Positions 1 to 5,226 of a stretch of 5,226 nt of DNA are shown piece by piece. This DNA is from ANME-2 cluster archaeon. GTDB lineage: Archaea; Halobacteriota; Methanosarcinia; Methanosarcinales; Methanocomedenaceae. The stretch is from NCBI GenBank assembly GCA_022353185.1, contig JAKRWB010000001.1, positions 1 through 5,226 of the forward strand. Direction: 5' to 3'. A model generated the notes under the pieces. It worked only from the letters and a program-made list of their open reading frames with translations. It was not told the DNA's origin and searched no databases. A program made the translations under genes and the position numbers. Positions within the stretch are counted from its first letter, which is position 1; every line of letters begins with the position of its first letter.

Positions 1-2
1 AA

Positions 3-1226
3 AAAAATCCTATTGTCATGATATCCAGTTATCCTCCCAGATTGTGTGGTATCGCAACATTCTGTGAAGAGGCCAGGGAATTCATCCAGGAAGCAAATCC
101 TGACAGGGATGTCCTGGTCATCAGCCATACTGATGGTGAGGGAGAAGGGGTATTTCCGATTATTGACATGTCAAAACATGACTGGTGGAAGCCTGTTTAT
201 AAAAAAGTGAAGGAACTGGACCCTTATGCAGTGCATCTGGAACATGAATACGGTTTATATGATTATTGTGATTCCAGGGGAAAAGGAGACGGAAACCAAG
301 GGTTTTTGGATCTGCTGGGCGCTATTGGCAAATATCCCATCGTGGTTGAACCCCATACGGTCCATAGTAGGCTAAATGATTTTGAAGCAAATTTTATTTA
401 TAAAATGTGCGAACGCTCAGATGTTGTGCTGTTTAAATGCAACTATCAAAAATGGAGATTGGACTGGACATATTCAGGATGCGGCTGGGAAACTCCCACA
501 AACATAATGATAGTTCCCCACGGCGCCAGGCCGGATAAGCAATGGATGAATGAGAAGATACCAGAGTTGCGTGAAGAGATCGGTCTCAACAAATACCCTT
601 CCATAGGTAAACATATTGTGGGTTTGGTAGGCTGGATACAATCAAACAAACGTTGGGACATTTTGACCCACATGTGGGAAGAGATAGTCCAGGAGATATC
701 TGAACGCACGGGCCAGGAATGGGACCTGCTGGCTGCCGGGGCCATGAGGGATGAAAACCATAAACATGATTATGAGAGATATAAGCAGGAGATAGAAATA
801 CTTGAGAAAAAGGGACTTGCACATTATTATGAATTCATTCCCAGAGGAGAACTATATTATAAAGTTATGGCAATTTGCGATTTTATTGTACTACCATCCC
901 TCGATGAGACACAATCCGGTACACTGGCAAGGGTCATATCATTGAATAAACCATATATTACTACAGCTCCATTGGAAGGATTGACATCCCAGACGCTGAT
1001 AAGTGAAGGGGGACTTCTGTTCACAAACCGGGAAATGCTCAGGAAAAATGTTATCCGCCTGGCCTGTGATGAGGATCTTCGACATAATATGAGCAGCAAC
1101 CTGGACCGTTATTTAAACAATGTAGTTTCCTGGCATGTAATAGCCGGGCAGTACAATGAGGCATATGAGCTTGCGAATAAGGCAAAAGCCACCGGAGAAA
1201 AGGTAAATCTTCCCCCGGAGTTTTAA
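3..1226 (+). CDS. GT-B fold glycosyltransferase (GT4-like), 5' partial
   Basis: This is probably a cytoplasmic glycosyltransferase moving a sugar from a nucleotide donor to a glycan. The first ATG is at 18, but the frame is open to the window edge and the five codons before it (KNPIV) complete the first beta strand of a Rossmann fold that runs into SSYPPRLCGIATF. No ribosome binding site precedes the ATG, so the true start probably lies outside the window. Counting from that ATG, visible blocks are HLEHEYGLYD (73-82), EPHTVHSR (111-118), IVPHGARPDK (165-174), GLVGWIQSNKRW (202-213) and VLPSLDETQSGTLARVI (291-307). The last block matches the GT4 E-x7-E region, but only the first Glu (E297) is kept; the second position is Arg305. 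The stop is 26 bases before the first GH130 gene, which suggests co-transcription. Mannose as the donor sugar is inferred from the neighbours. The family call is firm; the specificity is not. Confidence 0.85.
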   Translation, partial: KNPIVMISSYPPRLCGIATFCEEAREFIQEANPDRDVLVISHTDGEGEGVFPIIDMSKHDWWKPVYKKVKELDPYAVHLEHEYGLYDYCDSRGKGDGNQGFLDLLGAIGKYPIVVEPHTVHSRLNDFEANFIYKMCERSDVVLFKCNYQKWRLDWTYSGCGWETPTNIMIVPHGARPDKQWMNEKIPELREEIGLNKYPSIGKHIVGLVGWIQSNKRWDILTHMWEEIVQEISERTGQEWDLLAAGAMRDENHKHDYERYKQEIEILEKKGLAHYYEFIPRGELYYKVMAICDFIVLPSLDETQSGTLARVISLNKPYITTAPLEGLTSQTLISEGGLLFTNREMLRKNVIRLACDEDLRHNMSSNLDRYLNNVVSWHVIAGQYNEAYELANKAKATGEKVNLPPEF

Positions 1227-1252
1227 GTATAAATAAGGAGATATGTATTAAA

Positions 1253-2200
1253 ATGCTGAATAAGAATGAAATATTCCATCGCTCTGAAAAAAATCCCATC
1301 CTTACTGCTGCTGATTGGCCTTATTCCTGCAATACCGTTTTCAATCCCGGAGCAATAAAATTCGAAGATCATACTCTGCTGCTGGCGCGAGTGGAGGACC
1401 ATCGTGGTTTTTCTCATTTAACTGTTGCTCGAAGCCGCAATGGTGTAGATGGCTGGGAGATCGATACGAGTCCTACATTAATGCCTGACCCTGCCAACTA
1501 TCCGGAAGAGATCTGGGGTATCGAAGATCCGCGCATCACCTATATTGAAGAACTAAATCAATGGGCTGTGGCCTATACGGCATATTCTGAGGGAGGTCCT
1601 TTAGTCTCAATAGCCACTACCAGGGACTTTCATACGTTTGAGCGGATAGGGGCTGTAATGCCGCCTGAAGATAAGGATGCGGCATTGTTTCCAGTGAAAT
1701 TCAATGGACGATGGGCTATGATTCATCGACCGGTCTCTTCATTTGGCGGGGATGGTGCACATATCTCGATATCATTTTCTTATGACTTAAAACACTGGGG
1801 TGACCACAAGATCGTGATTCATGCCCGCAAAGGCGGATGGTGGGATGCTAAGAAGATTGGCATTTCTCCACCTCCCCTGCACACACCTGAAGGGTGGTTG
1901 ATATTATATCATGGGGTTCGCACAACTGTTGCAGGAGGTATCTACCGCCTGGGTCTGGCACTGTTGGATCTTGAAGATCCATCAAAGATATTGCACCGTT
2001 CTGATAACTGGATATTCGGTCCCAAAGAGTGGTATGAACGACAGGGCGATGTGAGTGATGTTGTCTTCCCATGTGGATGGATTGAAGAGAATGGTGAGAT
2101 ACGTATGTATTACGGCTGTGCAGATACATCTATAGCACTTGCAACAGCAAAATTATCAGATATCCTTGAATATTTAACGCAATGTCCGGCAGGGGAGTAA
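1253..2200 (+). CDS. GH130 beta-mannoside phosphorylase/mannosidase (copy 1)
   Basis: This is a 315-residue enzyme of glycoside hydrolase family 130, whose characterised members are five-bladed beta-propellers that cleave beta-mannosides, mostly by phosphorolysis to mannose-1-phosphate. Family blocks in order: EKNPILTAADWPY (12-24), FNPGAIK (30-36), LLARVEDHRG (43-52), WGIEDPRITYIEE (88-100), KDAALFP (141-147), MIHRP (156-160), ARKGGWWDAKKIG (191-203), GWLILYHGV (214-222), YRLGLALLD (231-239) and VFPCGW (271-276). I take the Asp of EDPR (D92) as the family's catalytic acid. Arg159 and His220 sit where phosphorylases carry phosphate-binding basic residues, which favours phosphorolysis but does not prove it. 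No signal peptide or membrane segment is seen, so it should act in the cytoplasm. AAGGAG at 1235-1240 supports the start, with a rather long 12-base spacer; an upstream ATG at 1243 runs straight into a stop. Beta-1,2 versus beta-1,4 linkage cannot be decided by eye. Confidence 0.93.
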   Translation: MLNKNEIFHRSEKNPILTAADWPYSCNTVFNPGAIKFEDHTLLLARVEDHRGFSHLTVARSRNGVDGWEIDTSPTLMPDPANYPEEIWGIEDPRITYIEELNQWAVAYTAYSEGGPLVSIATTRDFHTFERIGAVMPPEDKDAALFPVKFNGRWAMIHRPVSSFGGDGAHISISFSYDLKHWGDHKIVIHARKGGWWDAKKIGISPPPLHTPEGWLILYHGVRTTVAGGIYRLGLALLDLEDPSKILHRSDNWIFGPKEWYERQGDVSDVVFPCGWIEENGEIRMYYGCADTSIALATAKLSDILEYLTQCPAGE

Positions 2201-2454
2201 TGTGATTTGGGGCTGTTTATAATTATCCAGTTTTCCGTAGGTATAGCGCAGGAATAATGGTCATATCTTTTGATAGTTCCCCGGAAAGTCGTGTGGCCCT
2301 GAGAACGAACTAAACAAACTATATATACCTAAAATCCAATTCAAGAGATACATCCCATACACTAATCGAGAGACGTTTTATGTTTACATCTGACAATATT
2401 TCTGCTGTCTGGTTAATAAAAGAAATCTTCATTGGGTAGGAGGTTTGGTAGTAA
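2201..2454 (+). other. Intergenic spacer and probable 5' leader
   Basis: This 254-base gap separates the two GH130 genes, whereas the other gene junctions in the cluster are 26 and 19 bases. It contains the TATA-like element and, at its end, a strong ribosome binding site TAGGAGGT (2437-2444) 10 bases before the ATG. I found no convincing hairpin, terminator, riboswitch or small gene. A 36-codon open stretch at 2206-2313 resembles no protein I know and has no ribosome binding site. Confidence 0.6.
2316..2330 (+). promoter_or_regulatory. Putative archaeal TATA/BRE promoter for the second GH130 gene
   Basis: The run AAACTATATATACCT holds an eight-base TATATATA core at 2320-2327, preceded by an A-rich stretch (TAAACAAAC) that could serve as a BRE. 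It lies in the only sizeable spacer of the cluster. With the usual archaeal spacing of about 25 bases, transcription would begin near 2345-2355, giving a leader of about 100 bases before the ATG at 2455. It would drive the second GH130 gene and the fused GT/isomerase gene separately from the upstream pair. The call rests on motif resemblance and position only. Confidence 0.5.
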
Positions 2455-3525
2455 ATGGCTGAACATAAAGAATTATTTCATCGCTATGAAAAGAATCCAA
2501 TCTTTTCAGCCAGGGACTGGCCTTATCCTGTTAATTCGGTTTTCAATCCCGGTGCAGCAAAAATTGGAGATTACACAATATTATTGGTTCGAGTGGAGGA
2601 CCATAGGGGGATTTCCCATTTGACAGTTGCCCGTAGCCTAAATGGGGTGGATAATTGGGAGATCGACGAGAAACCCACTTTTGAACCCGATCCGGATAAT
2701 TATCCGGAAGAGATATGGGGGATTGAAGATCCTCGGATCACCTATATTGAAGAACAACAACAATGGTTTGTGGTCTATACTGCGTATTCACAAAATGGCC
2801 CTCAGGTTAATATAGCCACCACAAAAGATTTTCGTTCATTTAAAAGATTGGGGGTCGGGATGCCTCCAAATGATAAAGATGCTGCCCTATTTCCCAGGAG
2901 ATTCAATGGACAATGGATCATGCTCCATCGTGGCATTTCGAAATATGCCCGCGATGAAATAATCGGGGAGCTTATATTAGAAGCTATGGAACAGACAAGT
3001 ACTGATAAAATTAAAAAGATTAAGGCCGCCAAATCTAATGAAGCATCTCATAGAATAATAGACGGAATTGAAGATGGTGAACATATTTGGATATCTTTTT
3101 CTCCTGATATGATACACTGGAATGATCATCAGATATTACTTCATGCCCGCAAAGGTGGGTGGTGGGACGCACATAAGGTCGGGCTTTCAACTCCACCCCT
3201 TTTTACGCCTGCAGGCTGGTTGATACTGTATCATGGGGTCAAAGAAACCTCATCTGGAAATTTATACCGACTGGGTCTGGCGCTGTTAGATACTGAAGAC
3301 CCCACGAAGGTATTGCGCAGGTCCAACGAATGGATTTTCGGACCTGAAGAAAATTATGAACTGGAAGGCGATATAAAAAACGTGGTTTTTCCCTGCGGAT
3401 GGGTCGTGGAAAACGACGAAATTCGCCTTTACTACGGAAGTGCAGACAGCCATGTCGCATTGGCAACCGCAAAATTGTCAGAGCTAATGGATTATATCCT
3501 CCAGTGCCCGGAATATAAGCCATAA
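2455..3525 (+). CDS. GH130 beta-mannoside phosphorylase/mannosidase (copy 2, with 40-residue insertion)
   Basis: This is a second GH130 enzyme of 356 residues, colinear with the first except for one insertion. Hand counting gives about 112/160 identities before the insertion and about 90/139 after it. The family blocks are all present: EKNPIFSARDWPY (12-24), FNPGAAK (30-36), WGIEDPRITYIEE (88-100, probable acid D92), KDAALFPRRF (141-150), LHRG (157-160), ARKGGWWDAHKVG (231-243), GWLILYHGV (254-262) and VFPCGW (311-316). The insertion (about residues 164-203) follows the HRG block, is rich in Lys, Glu and Asp, and looks helical. Near the active site the copies differ: LHRG against IHRP, and RRF against VKF, so substrate or chain-length preference may differ. 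GGAGG at 2439-2443 supports the start. No signal peptide is seen, so it is probably cytoplasmic. The stop is 19 bases before the GT/isomerase gene, implying one transcript. Pure hydrolysis instead of phosphorolysis remains possible. Confidence 0.93.
   Translation: MAEHKELFHRYEKNPIFSARDWPYPVNSVFNPGAAKIGDYTILLVRVEDHRGISHLTVARSLNGVDNWEIDEKPTFEPDPDNYPEEIWGIEDPRITYIEEQQQWFVVYTAYSQNGPQVNIATTKDFRSFKRLGVGMPPNDKDAALFPRRFNGQWIMLHRGISKYARDEIIGELILEAMEQTSTDKIKKIKAAKSNEASHRIIDGIEDGEHIWISFSPDMIHWNDHQILLHARKGGWWDAHKVGLSTPPLFTPAGWLILYHGVKETSSGNLYRLGLALLDTEDPTKVLRRSNEWIFGPEENYELEGDIKNVVFPCGWVVENDEIRLYYGSADSHVALATAKLSELMDYILQCPEYKP
2944..3063 (+). other. In-frame 40-codon insertion in GH130 copy 2
   Basis: Aligning the two GH130 proteins by eye, numbering is identical to residue 163 and then offset by exactly 40 from the DGEH/DGAH position onward. 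The extra codons encode a charged, Ala/Ile/Glu/Lys-rich stretch beginning YARDEIIGEL and ending near HRIID, likely one or two helices. There are no clear flanking direct repeats. It falls in a loop between propeller strands directly after the active-site HRP/HRG block, so it could be a lid or an oligomer contact. That role is inference. Confidence 0.75.
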
Positions 3526-3544
3526 AGAATTAGAAGGATTTCTT

Positions 3545-4897
3545 ATGAAAATTGCCATGCTCTCTCCTATTGCCTGGAGTACACCGCCAAAGCAATATGG
3601 CCCATGGGAACTGGTCGTATCACTGCTTACTGAAGGCCTGGTGAAGCGGGGTTTTGATGTCACTTTGTTTGCAACGGCAGACTCAAACACAGCCGGGAAA
3701 CTTCATACCGTTTGTGCAAGGCCGTATGAGGAGGATAAGGAACTGGATCCCAAGGTATGGGAATGTCTTCACATATCAGAATTATTTGAGCATGCTGATG
3801 AATTCGATATTATCCACAATCATTATGATTTCCTGCCACTCAGCTACAGCGGACTGGTTCAGACCCCTGTGGTAACCACCATACACGGATTTTCATCAAA
3901 AAAGATTATCCCTGTTTACCAAAAATATAACGGGACAGCTTTTTATGTTTCCATCAGTGATGCGGATCGATCTCCCCACCTTGATTATGTGGCCACAGTG
4001 CATCACGGCATTGATATTGAAGGTTTTCCATTCAATGAAAAACCTGATGATTATCTTCTGTTTCTGGGACGTATCCATCCTGATAAGGGAGCTCGGGAAG
4101 CCATTGAAATCGCCAGAGCGGCAGGTATGAGACTTCGTATTGCCGGGTACATTCAGGACCAACATTATTATGAAACAGAGGTAAAACCCTTTATTGATAA
4201 TGATCAGATAACATATGAAGGCCATGTGAGCAATGATATAAAAAATTCGTTATTATCAAATGCTGTCGCCTTGCTTCATCCCATACATTTTGAGGAGCCT
4301 TTCGGGCTTACTGTGGTTGAATCAATGGCTTGTGGCACACCGATCATTGCAAATAACAAGGGTTCAATGCCCGAGCTGATCCAGGAAGGGGAGAATGGAT
4401 TTCTGGTTACTGATATCGAAGAAGCAGTAATTGCATTGAATAAAATTCCTGGCATTTCCCGCAGGAGATGCAGGGACATTGCCAAAGAACGTTTCTCTGT
4501 TGAGAGAATGGTAGACGATTATATCAGGACCTACGAGCTCATATTATCGAAATGCAAAAGGGAAGACCATCGGCCGTGGGGATACTATGAGACAATTTCT
4601 GAATCGTCCGATAGTAAAGTAAAACGTATTAATGTCTATTCTGGTAAACGATTATCCCTCCAGCGGCACAAGCAAAGGGATGAACACTGGTACGTAATCA
4701 AAGGAATCGGGCTGGTACGCCTGAATGATAAAGAGTTCCAGCTTCAATCCGGAGATTCAATTAATATCCCAAAAGGTGCCTTGCACCGGATAACTAACAC
4801 CGGCCAGGATAACCTGGTCTTTATAGAAGTCCAGACAGGAGAGTATTTCGGTGAAGACGATATCGAACGTATAGAAGACGATTTCGGACGTGAATAA
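3545..4897 (+). CDS. Fusion protein: GT4 glycosyltransferase + type II mannose-6-phosphate isomerase (cupin)
   Basis: This 450-residue protein joins two enzymes. Residues 1 to about 335 form a GT4 glycosyltransferase: N-terminal MKIAMLSPIAW and PPKQYGPWELVVSLLTEGL, IIHNHYD (89-95), TTIHGF (111-116), the donor-site block GRIHPDKG (R176, K181), and the E-x7-E motif EPFGLTVVE with E251 and E259 intact. Residues about 340-450 form the cupin isomerase domain normally found at the C-terminus of ManC/AlgA-type proteins, which interconverts fructose-6-P and mannose-6-P. It shows RPWGYYE (343-349), cupin motif 1 (G367, Q373, H375, E380, G387) and motif 2 (G403, P409, G411, H414, N418), and ends in the family signature EVQTGEYFGEDDI. 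Likely metal ligands are Q373, H375, E380 and H414. The usual guanylyltransferase half is absent. AAGGA at 3534-3538 lies 6 bases before the ATG, and two TAA stops follow in tandem. Both domains look catalytically intact; the donor sugar is inferred to be mannose. Confidence 0.92.
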   Translation: MKIAMLSPIAWSTPPKQYGPWELVVSLLTEGLVKRGFDVTLFATADSNTAGKLHTVCARPYEEDKELDPKVWECLHISELFEHADEFDIIHNHYDFLPLSYSGLVQTPVVTTIHGFSSKKIIPVYQKYNGTAFYVSISDADRSPHLDYVATVHHGIDIEGFPFNEKPDDYLLFLGRIHPDKGAREAIEIARAAGMRLRIAGYIQDQHYYETEVKPFIDNDQITYEGHVSNDIKNSLLSNAVALLHPIHFEEPFGLTVVESMACGTPIIANNKGSMPELIQEGENGFLVTDIEEAVIALNKIPGISRRRCRDIAKERFSVERMVDDYIRTYELILSKCKREDHRPWGYYETISESSDSKVKRINVYSGKRLSLQRHKQRDEHWYVIKGIGLVRLNDKEFQLQSGDSINIPKGALHRITNTGQDNLVFIEVQTGEYFGEDDIERIEDDFGRE

Positions 4898-4908
4898 TAA
4901 ACAGTTGA

Positions 4909-5070
4909 AAGGGCCAGAGTAATGACACCGACCTGGAAGATGGCAAGAATACCCGGGACCATACCATATTTATTGGAGAAATGGTGGCGTTTTCAGCAGA
5001 GAAAGATGTTTTCAACGGCACAGTTCCCAAATCCAGTTATTCCAACAAATATATCAGATGCAACTACTAA
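4909..5070 (+). pseudogene. Remnant of a flavin reductase-like protein (C-terminal fragment)
   Basis: An open stretch in frame 1 between TGA (4906-4908) and TAA (5068-5070) reads TDLEDGKNTRDHTIFIGE followed by MVAFSAEKDVF. This closely resembles the block near the end of flavin reductase/flavoredoxin domain proteins (C-x-LE...GDHTIFIGEVV...). Here the Cys is Thr, the Gly before DHT is Arg, no start codon or N-terminal FMN-binding part is present, and the stop coincides with the edge of the inverted repeat. I therefore read it as a decayed fragment with no function. The match is from memory of the family, and the fragment has only about 53 codons. Confidence 0.5.
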
Positions 5071-5186
5071 TCTGTGTAAATCAGTGAAATCCGTGTCTTT
5101 TTATTTTTCCAGACACGGATTTACACTGATTTACACAGATTTTACCAAAAGTCGGTATCTAAAAAAGAACTGGGAAATGGGAACTG
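5021..5186. repeat. Weak outer inverted repeat surrounding the palindrome
   Basis: CAGTTCCCAAATCCAGTT at 5021-5038 is the imperfect reverse complement of AACTGGGAAATGGGAACTG at 5168-5186. The paired ends are 6 and 9 bases, with a short mismatched middle and a one-base length difference. The two arms enclose the 73-base palindrome almost symmetrically (30 and 26 bases away). They may be the ends of a small repeat element or a chance pairing of low-complexity sequence. Confidence 0.3.
5069..5141. repeat. Near-perfect 30/31-base inverted repeat (intergenic palindrome)
   Basis: The left arm (5069-5098) and right arm (5111-5141) are complementary except for one extra base in the right arm, around a 12-base T-rich loop (TTTTATTTTTCC). 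Read on the minus strand, the right arm is three consecutive 10-base units: AATCTGTGTA, AATCAGTGTA, AATCCGTGTC. The left arm has the same three units with one base lost in the middle one. RNA from it would form a very stable hairpin, so it could end or protect the transcript of the upstream genes. It resembles dispersed intergenic palindromes rather than a gene-specific element. Confidence 0.9.
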
Positions 5187-5226
5187 GGACATTGTCGCTT
5201 TCAACAGTCATCTTCAGTTAAATAAT
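5142..5226. other. Intergenic tail, no gene seen
   Basis: Beyond the palindrome I see no ribosome binding site, recognisable coding sequence or RNA gene. The only notable content is the GGGAAATGGGAACTGGGA stretch counted as the right outer arm, which is itself a short imperfect direct repeat of GGGAA(A/C)TGGGA type. Confidence 0.5.

Noticed and set aside
18..20. ATG as the true start of the first transferase
   Set aside because: The frame is open to the window edge, the upstream codons complete the first beta strand, and no ribosome binding site is visible, so the gene most likely begins before the window.
446..745. Minus-strand open frames here and opposite the other genes
   Set aside because: They lie antisense to well-supported conserved genes and show no domain motifs of their own.
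1228..1235. TATAAATA as a promoter for the first GH130 gene
   Set aside because: It is only 17 bases from the ATG and overlaps the ribosome binding site by one base; a start site about 25 bases downstream would fall inside the coding sequence.
2206..2313. 36-codon open stretch in the spacer between the GH130 genes
   Set aside because: No ribosome binding site before its internal ATG at 2257, no similarity I recognise, and its length is expected by chance.
2413..2420. TTAATAAA as an alternative promoter for the second GH130 gene
   Set aside because: At the usual spacing, transcription would start within or just after the ribosome binding site at 2437-2444; the element at 2320-2327 is a better match and better placed.
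4922..5221. A 99-codon open frame on the + strand at the 3' end
   Set aside because: Most of its second half is a translation of the inverted repeat, it has no ribosome binding site, its protein resembles nothing, and another frame of the same DNA carries the flavin reductase-like match.

Overview
The window is a compact, single-direction (+ strand) gene set for making and breaking mannose-containing glycans. It most likely comes from an archaeon. Three things suggest this: a TATA-type promoter (about 2316-2330) instead of -35/-10 boxes, strong GGAG-type ribosome binding sites, and a 3' intergenic palindrome built from AATCNGTGTA units, a repeat style I associate with Methanosarcinales and related methane-cycling archaea. 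The lineage is an inference from sequence style, not a demonstrated placement.

Layout: (1) 3-1226, a GT-B fold glycosyltransferase, cut at its 5' end by the window edge. (2) 1253-2200, a GH130 family beta-mannoside phosphorylase/mannosidase, 26 bases downstream and probably in the same transcript. (3) 2201-2454, a 254-base spacer with a TATA-like promoter and a leader of roughly 100 bases. (4) 2455-3525, a second GH130 enzyme, about 68% identical to the first by hand count but with an extra 40-residue helical, charged insertion. (5) 3545-4897, 19 bases downstream, an unusual fusion of a GT4 glycosyltransferase with a complete type II mannose-6-phosphate isomerase cupin domain. (6) 4898-5226, no intact gene: a short remnant resembling the C-terminal part of a flavin reductase, a 73-base near-perfect inverted repeat, and a weaker outer inverted repeat around it.

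Working model: the isomerase domain interconverts fructose-6-P and mannose-6-P, which feeds the activated mannose pool. The two glycosyltransferases then build a mannoside. The two GH130 enzymes, which have no visible signal peptide and so should be cytoplasmic, split beta-mannosidic bonds, probably with phosphate to give mannose-1-P. Together this looks like an intracellular build-and-recover cycle for a mannan-like reserve or a mannosylated glycan. The enzyme families are well supported; linkage, acceptor and physiological role are inference.
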